In this document: piece by piece, positions 11,087 to 20,695 of the stretch
Numbering within the stretch: the stretch's first letter is position 1
How the letters are laid out: every line of letters begins with the position of its first letter
Assembly (NCBI RefSeq): GCF_026262505.1
Contig: NC_067206.1
Location: 32,131,896-32,195,895, forward strand
Direction: 5' to 3'
Origin: Trichomonas vaginalis G3
Taxonomy: Eukaryota; Parabasalia; Trichomonadida; Trichomonadidae
DNA length: 64,000 bases
Program-made: the position numbers and the translations under genes
The notes under the pieces: generated by a model
Database searches by the model: none
Seen by the model: the letters and a program-made list of their open reading frames with translations, nothing else
Told to the model about the DNA's origin: nothing

Positions 11087-11301
11087 TTAGTCTTCATATC
11101 GATATTTTACAACAATTCCCCAATGTATAAACTTTTCATACGCTTTTTCATACGCTTTATATACCTTCAGAAATTTTGCATAATCTTTAGAAGCATTTAG
11201 ATATTGTTTAAATGCTTTGTATGTCTTCAGAATTTTGCATAATCTTTTACATGTTGTTCGTTCTCTTCTTCTGTCATGAGTTCCGAATATTCTAAATTCA
11301 T
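11087..11301 (-). pseudogene. Small protein with internal repeat
   Basis: About 71 codons with two near-identical segments DYAKFLKTYKAFKQYL and DYAKFLKVYKAYEKAY, so it is largely helical and arose by internal duplication. Its stop lies 18 bases from the stop of the convergent gene 10598..11068. Function unknown. Broken in this copy. Confidence 0.5.
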
Positions 11302-11358
11302 GTTCTTTCCATATGAGATAAAATTTTATAAAAAAAATAAAATTAGCTTAGATTTTTT

Positions 11359-12184
11359 TATTCTTCCTCTTTGAAGTTATCGAAATATTCTGTTATTTTT
11401 TCCTTCAGTAATGTTAAGTCTTCTTTGAATGTAAGTATTGTACAACCTTTAATATCATAGTGTGTTTGAGGAAGAGTATTTTTGACAATTTCCTTTATTT
11501 GCTCATTCGTGTCATTGAAATCGGTAAGTTTTCACGATAGAACCAGTTTCTGTCAGATTTATATATTTTAGCGAGGTCGTAAAAGCTCTTGTTGTTTCTT
11601 CTCACTAAATGTAACATAACCATATCTTTATCTTCTTCATTTTCCAACTCTTCAGTATATATCATATACTTATAACTCTTTTCCTTTCCTTTTGGTACTG
11701 AACGCGGTATTCTTTTCTGTATGCTTTTGTCTTTGGATTCAATGACTTCATCTTTTGCATGAAGTTTTCTTTTCCATCTCTCCACGTTCTGCTTTATATA
11801 GTTCATCTAACATCATGAAAAATAAACAAGCATAACGAGGTGAAGCCCACATTGTACAGCATTTACTAAAGTCTATGAACATAATAACCTTTCAAACCAG
11901 GAGCCAAATTCTTGCGATTTCATACGGAACCTCTTCCCCCGGTTTTCCGAGGGAAGCAATCATATGAGGAAATTCTTCTAAAAGTTCTTTTGTCTGTTGG
12001 TTTTCAAACCAATGGTATGCTTGCTTTGTAGAACGAAGAGCATTCATTATATTTTGCATTTGGTACATTGTCATCTTTGACTGAACGAATGAGACGTAAC
12101 TGTTTGTTATACTGTATGTACTCGTATTCTTCATTTATGACTTCATGGACTTATAACTGTTGTTGTGTTCTCTGATGTTGACAT
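11359..12184 (-). pseudogene. KilA-N-type protein with viral C-terminal domain
   Basis: About 275 codons. The segment GLKGYYVHRLLVNAVAMWAS with PRYACYIFMMLDELYK is the second half of a KilA-N (MSV199-like) DNA-binding domain as found in poxviruses and other large DNA viruses. A charged linker follows, then a C-terminal domain (YKYMIYTEELENEEDKDMVM) like that of DUF3627-type viral proteins. Likely a sequence-specific DNA-binding regulator. It is preceded by the shared promoter/palindrome cassette. The start is the ATG of MSTSENTT. Broken in this copy (several breaks). Confidence 0.75.
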
Positions 12185-12343
12185 TACTGTCTTTACATAC
12201 AAAATAAAAAATTCGAAAAAATAAAAACTAACTTTATTTTTTCTGTCTTAAGGAAATTCATTATTTTTGTGCTGAATTCAATAAAAATATATTTTAGGGT
12301 AGAAGGTTAGATCTAACCCGATATATAACCTCATTTCTACCCT
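12185..12343 (-). promoter_or_regulatory. Promoter-plus-palindrome cassette, KilA-N/C gene
   Basis: Read on the minus strand: a 48-bp imperfect palindrome around GGTTAGATCTAACC (12296-12343), then GAATTTCCTTAAGACAGAAA, AAAGTTAGTTTTTATTTTTT and TTTATTTTGTATGTAA just before the start. Near-identical cassettes precede the genes starting at 14589 and 15428. A palindromic core of this length is operator-like, and the downstream genes encode DNA-binding domains, so autoregulation is a reasonable inference. Confidence 0.65.
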
Positions 12344-12862
12344 CATTATTTATAACCGTTTTACATGGTAAACGTTATGAATTCGTGAGATTCTAAACAG
12401 TTTTTGTAGCTTCTATTTCTTCGATGAGGATATCAAAAATTTTAACAATGCCGAAAGTTTCTTTATACTTCTTCTTGACATCAGATAGAAGGAAATCGTC
12501 AGCAGTTGGATAGTTTTTGTTCAGAAATGCTAACATGTCCATTTTATCTTCTACCGGCTTCTCTGCCTCCCTCTTTAAATCTGCATAGTCGTTTCTCATT
12601 CTTTCTATCTCTTTACTGAATAGTTATATTTCCTCATTGCTGCTTTACATTTAGAACATTGCGGATTCATTTTTGCGTTATATTCTGAAACCTTACCTGC
12701 TAAAACAACTAAGGCGTCAATGGTTTTCTTTAAATCTGAAGCAGTTGGTTTTATCTGTTCATGCCATACCTTACCTCTTCTGTCTTTATCTCTTATCTGC
12801 CATACACATTTTGCAACTAATGAAACAAAGTTGTCGTATGTCTTAAACTCCCCCGATTTATA

Positions 12863-14154
12863 GGGTGTCCAAAGGTGTGTTTAGCACAAACCTGAATACT
12901 GCGAATAGAAATAAACAAGTTACATATATATAAAGTTTATTTAAATATAATCACCATTGGATTCAATCACGCGTTCGCAGCGATCGATCCAGGCTTCAAA
13001 GACACGCTTTAAATCATTATGAGAAAATTGCTCAAATTGCTCTCTTACAAAATTTTCAAGATCATCTGGACTCGCGAATTCGCGTCCTTCAGCTCTCTTT
13101 TTTAGCGTGCCGAATAAATAAAAGTCAGAGGGTGCAATATCAGGTGAATAAATTGGGTTTGGAACAACTTTGACATTGTTTTCCAACAAGTAATTCATTA
13201 CCTTATGACTTTTGTGAACTCTTGAATTATCAAAATGAATTGCAAACTTTTGTTTTTGTTGTTTGGATTTCTCAAACTCATCAGAATTGATAATTTGAGT
13301 AAGAACATTGTCAATTAGATACTGAGCATTCATCGTATTAGGTTTTGAAGAATATCAATTGCGATGATGCCATTCACGCCCCAAAAAACCGACAACATCA
13401 TCATTGGTGTGTCAATTTTTTTCTTCGGGAATGTTTGCGGATTTTCATCCTTCGGGATCCACATGATTTTGGCTTCTGTTGCATATTGAAACCAAGACTC
13501 ATCCCCTGTTACTAAAAGCGAAACTTCTTGGATTGATACGCACCCAATATAGAGAGGAGCTCTTCGAAGATTGGACTCTAGATTTTTTTTGAACTGAATT
13601 AAGGTTGTGCGGAACCCAACGTGTATACGCTAGTTTGTAGTTCAAATAATTGTGCAGATAATAACTGACTGTTGTACGTGGTATCTTTGTCATCTCCTCT
13701 ATCCTTCTGAGTGATGCTCTTGGGTCTTCATCTAGCGCTTGAAGAATTGCTTTGATTTTTCTTTGATCCGGCGATTTTTTGTCAATTTTTATGATGGGCG
13801 CCTTTTTGTTCATGAAGTGATACATCCTAACATGATACGTTACAGTGGAATAGCTAGGAGCATCCATACCGAAGCATTTTACAATGTCTCGTAGATTTTT
13901 TTACAGTCTTTGCATTTTTTTGCAAGAGCGAGGATGTTTTCTTTATGATTCATTAAAAAAATGAAAAAATCGCCAAAATTTCCGCGAAACCGCCTCTTGT
14001 CTCAAAATTCATTTTATATCCCGGCATGGCGCCAAAATACAACATACTCATCATATACATATATTCATATTTTTTATTATATATTTATAATCAGCATATA
14101 TCTCCTTTAATAGTCTCATATAGAGCGCTGTGCTAAACGCACCTTTGGACACCC
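12863..14154 (-). mobile_element. mariner-family DNA transposon (Tvmar-like)
   Basis: A 1.29-kb element with terminal inverted repeats GGGTGTCCAAAGGTGTGTTT (left) and the complement of ...AAACGCACCTTTGGACACCC (right), flanked by TA on both sides, the mariner target duplication. The second Maverick shows the same site empty (GATTTATATATGTCAG near 45190), so the insertion happened in this copy after or during the duplication. The right-hand junction has a slightly longer TA run than the empty site predicts. Confidence 0.93.
12941..13953 (-). pseudogene. mariner transposase (DD34D), decayed
   Basis: The start MNHKENILALAKKCKDC leads into a helix-turn-helix region (ASLRRIEEMTKIPRTTVSYY), then VTGDESWF with the first catalytic Asp, HFDNSRVHKSHKV with the second, and YSPDIAPSDFYLFG with the third. 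Thirty-four residues separate the last two Asp, the mariner DD34D signature. The reading frame changes at least three times: near 13890 in an A-run, near 13540 and near 13335. This copy therefore should not make active transposase, though the catalytic motifs are all still readable. Confidence 0.9.
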
Positions 14155-14589
14155 TATATATATGTCAGAGATGTTCTTATATACCATGTCGCAATCTTTG
14201 TCCATAACTTTATGGTTGCAATGATATCCTAGAAACTCATAATTTACCTTTCGTATGAACTTCTTTATTTCTACTGAGTCAGTTGGTTTCACTTCTATTT
14301 CATCGAATTCAGGAATAGTGAGCTTTTGTTGCTGGATTTCAGGCAATTTGGTTAAATGGTCAATAATGTCCTGCATTTCATAAAGATATTCTTCATTTTC
14401 TTCATCCTGTGCGGTACAGTCGAAATTACTTGTTAAAAGTTCTTGCTTTATTCTTTGTATTTCTGTTCCAAAACTATATGAAGAAGGAATGAAGTTTTTC
14501 ATCTCTACTAACATAGATGTTGGATTCATGACTAACGAGTTTGGTGCTGTTGTTGTTTGAATTGTTGTTGTGCCGATTGTTGAAATCAT

Positions 14590-14722
14590 ATCTTTTATAC
14601 AAAATAAAAAAAATAAATAAAAATAAAACTAACTTTATTTTTTCTGTCTTAAGGAAATTCATGAAAATTCAAGAGGGTAGAAAATGAGGGTAGAAATGAG
14701 GTTAGATCTAACCATCTACCCT
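14590..14722 (-). promoter_or_regulatory. Promoter-plus-palindrome cassette, Cys-pair gene
   Basis: Same elements as 12185..12343: a palindrome-containing block (14674-14722) here with an extra AGGGTAGAAAATG repeat, GAATTTCCTTAAGACAG, AAAGTTAGTTTTATTTTTAT and a T-rich leader to TTTTGTATAAAAG before the ATG. Confidence 0.65.
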
Positions 14723-14763
14723 AAAAATTATTTTTGGTGAATTCAATAAAATAAATGGTTCAT

Positions 14764-15428
14764 TTACTCACAATATTTTTGTACAAAACGACCCCAAACT
14801 TTTAACTTCTTTTCTGCAGCTTCTAATGCTATCTTAGCGAGTTCATATTCTCTAAATTCTCTCTTTAAATCTTCTTGTTCCCATTGGTCTAGTTCGTATG
14901 GAGAATCTCTATAACCATAACATATCTCACGTTCATGTTCTAATTGTTTTTCATGCATTTTTCTAACTTCTTCTTCAAACAAATGTTTTGCATTCTCTAC
15001 TGTATCTTCGAGTTCTTCTTCATCTAACTTCTCATGAACTTTCTTGTCTATGGAGTCCATAATTTTTCCAACTGCTATGCAATATTTTGGAGAAGCCCAC
15101 ATTGCTATATATAGTTTATAAGTCTTGGGTCTACATACGTTCCTCTAACCTGTTTGATTTCATCAGGAATTCCTGCATGAATTTTGTATAAAAAGCAACC
15201 GCCGGAATTCAGACTGTTGCTATATTCTTCACAAAATGCCTTATAATACTCTTCCCAGGACTTATTTTCCAACAACTTTCTAAAGTCTTTCCTAAACTGC
15301 TGACACATCTTTGTTGCATTAATGTAACCATCCTTGTCTCTACGTAAGACTTCAATACCGTTATAAGTGCCTTTTGTGAATGTTTCGCCATTATATTTGT
15401 TAGTGAATGTTTTTGCTTCGACTGACAT
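14764..15428 (-). pseudogene. KilA-N domain protein of the Maverick
   Basis: About 220 codons. It has a clear KilA-N domain at residues ~15-110: YNGIEVLRRDKDGYINATKM, then CQQFRKDFRKLLENKSWEEY and, after an insert, VDPRLINYIAMWASPKYCIA. A long charged helix follows. KilA-N proteins of phages and large DNA viruses bind DNA. The ATG of MSVEAKTF is preferred, because the in-frame extension upstream lacks an ATG and runs into the promoter cassette. Broken in this copy (about one break); two open copies lie in the second Maverick. Confidence 0.9.
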
Positions 15429-15562
15429 TTCTGTTCTTACATACAAAATAAAAAAATAAATAAAAATAAAACTAACTTTATTTTTCTATCTTAAGGAAAT
15501 TCATGAAAATTCGTGAGGGTAGAAATGAGGGTAGAAATGAGGTTAGATCTAACCATCTACCC
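15429..15562 (-). promoter_or_regulatory. Promoter-plus-palindrome cassette, KilA-N gene
   Basis: Third instance of the cassette in this copy, with the palindrome block at 15516-15562 (GGTTAGATCTAACC core) and the same CCTTAAGATAGAAA and T-rich segments. Confidence 0.65.
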
Positions 15563-15580
15563 AAACATTATTTTTGTTCA

Positions 15581-15605
15581 GGGCTATGCCCCGCCGCTTT
15601 GCGTC
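15581..15605. repeat. GC-rich mini double hairpin, intergenic
   Basis: GGGCTATGCCC followed by GCCGCTTTGCGTC, two tandem stem-loops with 3-base loops, between the KilA-N cassette and the integrase gene. The second stem has one mismatch. Confidence 0.65.
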
Positions 15606-15684
15606 TTAATGTTAAAATAAATGGTACCATTAATGATATCATGACTGTTCTCGTTCATGTCTGATTTACATCTAATGAAAAAGT

Positions 15685-16764
15685 TTAGAAGAATTTTCTT
15701 ATTCTTTCTGGCTTATTTTTATCTTTCCAGTACTCCCACTCTAATGGCCCCAGATGTGTTGGCTTCGACTCTCTCAAGTTCTTAGATGGTATAACATCTT
15801 CAACGCCTCCTTCATATCTTACTTTATAAGTGTCATCGTTTATGTTGTAGCCAAGTATTTCAATAACCACTCCTCGCTTTGCTTCGTCAATTTTCAGCAA
15901 GTTTGCCATTACTACTTTCAACTAATTTATGACGAGGGTAAAACGCAATAGAGTCGTCAGCAGCTTTTATAAGATATCCATTACCTTGCGTAGAGTCTAC
16001 GATATAATAATTTCGACTTAACCTTAAACGTTTCTTTGTCAACGGTTTGTCGTCAAGAACTACACGAACTTTTTTCCAGGAATGAGAGTAAATTGTGTTG
16101 AATTTCTGATATTTTGTGTTTGACTTCGTTTCTTTTGTATATACTTTTCTTCTTTTGTTGTGTCATTGAATTTGGGTGTATGTCCTGTTGTAGAATGCGT
16201 TGAGGAATTATATACTTCGAGAAAATGTTTCATTGTTTCTTCAGTAAAGTCTCGCTCTTGATTTAAATCTCTGAGAGTCCTTATGAAGCGGTTTATAATG
16301 CCGAGTATGTTATGGTTACGGTCTTCAGTAGTGTAGTGAGTTATGTTATGCTTAATGAGAAAATCTGTGATTTCATTGCTGAGGTTTGCACCGTCTTGGT
16401 CTGATGTTAAAGTACTTGGGTTATGTTCTGCTACAAACTTTTGTAAAACTCTTAACACTTCACGAGTTCCTTTATTTTTCATTGGATATGCATATGCTTT
16501 ACGAGTGTTAACATTTATGATGATGAGGAATGGTTTATGTCCTCCTTTCTGCTTTGAATGAGAGTGTCAAATTGGTATGCGTCAGGAGTGTTGGAGTAAA
16601 TTGGTAAAAAGTAGTCGTAAGGGTTTATTTTTGTTTGATGTACAACATTTTGTCAAAGAACCTTTTCACTTCAGCTCTGTTAGTAAATCCCAACTTTTTG
16701 CTGCTTCATTGAACTTCTTAAATGACCTCCATGGATGTTGTTCGAATACTTCTTTCAAGCTCAT
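15685..16764 (-). pseudogene. Retroviral-type integrase with chromo-like tail (Maverick)
   Basis: About 360 codons with an rve-type catalytic core: a QFDTL segment, then LTSDQDGANLSNEITDFLIK, then the HN-x-LGIINRFIRTLRDL helix, followed by an SH3-like/chromo-like C-terminal region (KRGVVIEILGYNINDDTYKV). Maverick integrases insert the element into host DNA. The gene lies at the element's centre, between the KilA-N and fibre genes. This copy is broken (about five breaks). Confidence 0.88.
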
Positions 16765-16783
16765 TTATGTAAAAATAAAGATT

Positions 16784-19659
16784 TTAAGCTGTACGGTACC
16801 ATGCGAATACAGTCATAAATGGTGGCATATAATCTTCACCAGAGCCTGTTGGATTTGTTGTGAAAGTATGGACATGATTTCCTCCTGGTTCAGTTGGTCG
16901 AAAAGTCTTTTTTGCTGAATTGTTATAAGATGGAGATAAAACATCATTGCCAGCTTTATAGTCTGAGTTGTATAATGGGTGGTCTCTTAATGAGTGGCTA
17001 TGGTCGCCAGAAAAGTTTGTAGTTCCTGTATGAGTGTGCGCAGGTAAGTTTGCTTCTTTAATTTTCTTTGAGCCTCCTGTTTGCTTTGAAGAGTTAGCAC
17101 AGTATAAGAATTTATCTACAATCTGCTGCCAAGTACCAAAACCTAAAACACTTGCTGGATTTGTTGAGTTCATTGATGTATATAAAGAACCAACAGGATA
17201 TAATGTTTGAAGTATTTCAGTCTTTAATGTTTGAAGCTCTGTTTTGTCAACTTTCTTATCATATAAATCTTGAGCAGTGAATTTAACATTATTTTCATCA
17301 TCCATGACATAAACATTTTTACAGCTAATGTCTTTCTTCGTTGTTATGTTTTCATTCGATGTTAAACCTTGTGGAAAGTTAGGAGGTTTATAGTATAATG
17401 CATCCCACCAGTTCCGCCAACCGTTCCTTCAATACTTTCTATAGCAACAGTTGAGAAGGAGTTATGTGTATGTTCTTTATCTGCTTTTTTATCTAACATT
17501 GCTGGTAGTTCATATGTTTCAAAGTTTCTGACATGACCTTCGATATTTATACATTTGTTATTTAAGGAGTTTAGTGTATCTTTTACGCTTGTACTTGGAT
17601 TCTCTAAAGGTGCACTTGAACCAAGGGTATAGTTCAATATTATGTCGTCTGCTCTAACAGTAGTGAAGGATTCATGTGTATGATTTTTGTCAGCTTTACT
17701 ATTTAATGTAGCTTGAAGTTCATTTATATCGGAGATATTATGTTTATGAGATTTCAAAACTTTGTTCGTTGCGTCAAGTTCATCTTTGTCAGCTTTACTT
17801 TTAATAGCATCTTCAAAAGTTATTTTTGCCTTAACTCTCAATGTAAATCTTGGTTCAACTAATACACCGTTAACAAAGAAATACGAAGCATATATTTCAT
17901 TGTTATAACCAAATGCTTCTGGTGCTTTACCTGTGTCATACTGTACAGTACAACGTATGTCATAACCTTCAGCATGAATGAATTTATATCTTCTTTCATT
18001 AACATCTTCAGTGCTTATTTGTTCATCCTGTATTAAATATCCGTGGTAGTCCGTTATAATTTGTTCGTCTGAACTTATATAATGAACATGGTTTTTAGCT
18101 GCTTTTTCGGCTAATTTCTCTTCTATCTCATTTATTTCAAGTTCATGCCTACCACCACCTCCTTCAGAAGTATTTTTCTTCAGCTCTTGAAGAACATCCA
18201 CTTCACCATCTTCGGTGTCAATAATGAGACTTTGTGTTAAAACCTTTCCTGTCTTAATGGATGTTTGTAAAACTTCTTCTTCACCGTGTTCGGGGTCATG
18301 GTCGTCATCATATCTTGTGAAATCAGAGATGTTGTCATACATTAAGCATATCTGTCTCAAAAGTTCTGCTATTTGAAACTGGAACGAAAGATATACAGAA
18401 CTTTCATCATCTCCTAAAGTCAAGTCTGCTTTCTTAAGTATTTCTTGAATGTATGCAATGAGGACAGAGTATCTTGGAAAATATTCGAACAATATTTCAT
18501 TAGCTGTTGGTTTTGGTGGTTCTTCTGGAGTTTCTGTTGTTTCAGTTCCTTCTGTAGGTTCTGTTGGAGTTTCTGCATCTCTTGACTTCAATGCTCTTGC
18601 TCTCAAAGACCTAAATGTTAGAGCACCAGGTTTTACAAAGGACTTTATAAATGCTTTAATAGTTCCTGGTAAGTTATTGTTAGCATTAAGTAAGTTCTTT
18701 ATGCTTCCATCATGTACGTCCATAGCACTATGTAAAAAATCTATACTTTTCTTGTAGTCAGCAATAGACTGACTGTGATTTTTTAAAGATTTGTCAATAC
18801 CTTTAAGCCAATCTTCATGCATGTCTGATACTGAGACAAGAATATCATTTGCTTCCTTTAGTGTATTTTGTGCTTCTCGTAAAGTATCCAATCCCGTACG
18901 TGCATTGTTTGCTATACGTCTTACAGTATCTATTTGACTCCTTGTTTCTTGCATCCAACCAGATAAAGTTTTAATAGTATCCGAACCATTTGAAATGAAG
19001 TTCAAAGCATCTTTAACGTCATCTAAAGCTTCTTCACCAAGTACTGCCCATATCTTTCCGATTTGGTATTGAAGAACTCCATATGAAGCAGCTGTTAAAC
19101 CAGTATTTATAAGGTTCCATATCCATGATTTAGCAGTTTTTCCATCCTTTCCATCTTCACCATCCAAACCATTTTCGCCTTGAGGTCCTTGTATTCCTTG
19201 TATTCCTTGTGGTCCTTGAGGTCCAGTGTCACCCTTCTCTCCTTTCAGTTCATCTTTATGTTCGTTATAATATTCTAATGTCATAAGGTGTACATCATTA
19301 CTGCTACCAGCAACGCCGAGAATTTGTTTCTCATTCATGACTAAATTCTTTAGGCATTTAATGTTGTCGTCAAATCTAAAGCTCTTTAACAATTCAATGA
19401 GAACATTTAATACTTTCACTAATGAGGCATCTACTGTAGAATTTATATATTGCACCGTTCCATCATTTATGATAGGAACCTTGCTTGTTGTAATGAATGG
19501 GTCATAAGTGTTAAAAGTATCGAAATCAATGACTTTTTTAGTTTTTCCATCGTCAATGACTAAATCATTGCCTTCCACTGTTAAAGTTGAGTTTTCATTT
19601 ACTAGTTCATGTGCTCTTCTTGCTTCATTTGTTTCATACGCATATGCAGCAATAGTCAT
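16784..19659 (-). pseudogene. Long fibre: collagen repeats plus phage-collar-like tip
   Basis: About 958 codons. After an N-terminal head (residues 1-139) comes a collagen-like Gly-x-y run at ~140-174 (GEKGDTGPQGPQGIQGIQGP), a hydrophobic stretch at ~178-205, long heptad coils at ~215-335, and repeated ADK-x-HTH shaft modules. The last ~145 residues look like a bacteriophage tail-collar/short-tail-fibre tip: LYPVGSLYTS, LGFGTWQQI, ANLPAHTHTG, GDHSHSL, GNHVHTF and a YMPPFMTVFAWYRTA ending. This predicts a trimeric attachment fibre recognising a cell-surface ligand. Broken in this copy (about one break). Confidence 0.85.
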
Positions 19660-19676
19660 ATTTTAATGAGAATAAA

Positions 19677-20441
19677 ATGTTGTTCTATTTACAAAGTACA
19701 GACCCAAACGAATACGGGACAGTAAAGCTACAAACAAACTTAGGACTTCAGAATGAAGCACTTGCTTTCAGAGTTGTTGACTTCAATACTATCGCAACTT
19801 TTGTCATAACAGATGAAACAGATTTCATAGAGATTGAAATAGATGACAAAAGAAGTGTTGTAACATTTCCTAACAGAGCCGAGTACAGAATAGATAAAAT
19901 TGCTGGAGTCAGAGATACTCTCATAAATGAAGAAACTATTGACAACATAGATGTCGAACTCTCTTCTGAGGGAACATTGAAGTTCAGCAGCGAGAAAGAG
20001 TTTAAGATACCAAGAATGAGTCATAGAGTTCAATTGCTTCTGGGAGCATACCATATGACATTTCCTTTGAAAAGTGTTGACAAAACGATTGAGATGAAAT
20101 CTGTTCCATATGTATGTTATGGCAACTGTTTGTACATTGAGTTAAAAATAGCTAATGTCACAGGTATTTCAGGAGTTAATAGTAAAGGTTCAGTAGAATA
20201 TAAGTCTTTCTGTTATGAAGTAAATTCAATGTTCATTCCAAACGTTCCTGTCATAGCAACTCATTTAGGTAAATGGGTTCGCATTAGTCCTCATAATTTG
20301 AAAGACATGCAATTCAGACTTGTTGACTTTCAAGGAGAGCCTGTAGAACTGAAGGCACCAGTGCGAATGACTGTTGAAGTTGACTTTTTAGAAAATATTA
20401 AATGCGACGGCTTACAAGAGAACTCAGAGCTAAAAATATAA
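19677..20441 (+). CDS. Penton-like minor capsid protein (candidate)
   Basis: 254 residues, rich in beta-strands. The C-terminal half (FIPNVPVIATHLGKWVRISP then LKDMQFRLVDFQGEPVELKA) has the ending pattern of single-jelly-roll minor capsid/penton proteins of Polintons and related viruses, in which the chain closes with a strand reading like MTVEVDFLEN. The gene starts 17 bases from the divergent fibre gene, consistent with a penton-fibre pair, as in adenoviruses. The frame is open here. The function is inferred from pattern and neighbourhood. Confidence 0.6.
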   Translation: MLFYLQSTDPNEYGTVKLQTNLGLQNEALAFRVVDFNTIATFVITDETDFIEIEIDDKRSVVTFPNRAEYRIDKIAGVRDTLINEETIDNIDVELSSEGTLKFSSEKEFKIPRMSHRVQLLLGAYHMTFPLKSVDKTIEMKSVPYVCYGNCLYIELKIANVTGISGVNSKGSVEYKSFCYEVNSMFIPNVPVIATHLGKWVRISPHNLKDMQFRLVDFQGEPVELKAPVRMTVEVDFLENIKCDGLQENSELKI

Positions 20442-20644
20442 AGTATGAATGTTATGTATTAGGTCATGAACTTTGGTTGTTGCTGTTTGATGAAACAAAT
20501 GAGTTAGTTATGTCAGTCAAGAGAACAGAAAAATATTGTGTTAGTGAAAACTGCACCAAGTCAATAAGATTAGGTTTGCATTATGAAGATGAGTTCGATA
20601 CTGTTGAAGAAGTTTTGGATAGATATTACAAATTGCTAACTTGA
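20402..20644 (+). CDS. Small overlapping protein downstream of the penton-like gene
   Basis: 80 residues, overlapping the end of the penton-like gene by 40 bases in another frame. Sequence MRRLTRELRAKNIKYECYVL then a small alpha/beta body ending in an acidic helix (EDEFDTVEEVLDRYYKLLT). The frame is open and identical in both copies, which supports a real gene. No family recognised. Confidence 0.55.
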   Translation: MRRLTRELRAKNIKYECYVLGHELWLLLFDETNELVMSVKRTEKYCVSENCTKSIRLGLHYEDEFDTVEEVLDRYYKLLT

Positions 20645-20660
20645 AATTTTTTTGACTGAC

Positions 20661-20686
20661 GGCGCAAAGCGCCAAGACCGAAGGTC
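20661..20686. repeat. GC-rich mini double hairpin, intergenic
   Basis: GGCGCAAAGCGCC (loop AAA) and GACCGAAGGTC (loop GAA), two bases apart, in the 50-base gap between two convergent genes. This is the cleanest example of the family. Confidence 0.8.
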
Positions 20687-20695
20687 CTGACTGCT

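Larger units (their letters stand above)
12350..14589 (-). pseudogene. Unknown Maverick protein, interrupted by a mariner
   Basis: About 314 codons excluding the insertion. It starts MISTIGTTTIQTTT. A mainly helical protein with a CSKCKAAMRKYNYS segment containing one Cys-x-x-Cys pair, and an earlier CNHK and KDCD that could complete a metal site. Family not recognised. Its cassette-type promoter groups it with the KilA-N genes. A mariner element (12863..14154) lies in the middle. Broken in this copy. Confidence 0.6.

Noticed and set aside
18449-18757. Plus-strand ORF inside the fibre gene
   Set aside because: Antisense shadow; also present at 52538 only because the fibre gene is duplicated.
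16784-19659. Bacteriophage contamination as the source of the fibre gene
   Set aside because: The gene lies inside the Maverick in both units, shares its base composition, and its start is 17 bases from a Maverick gene.
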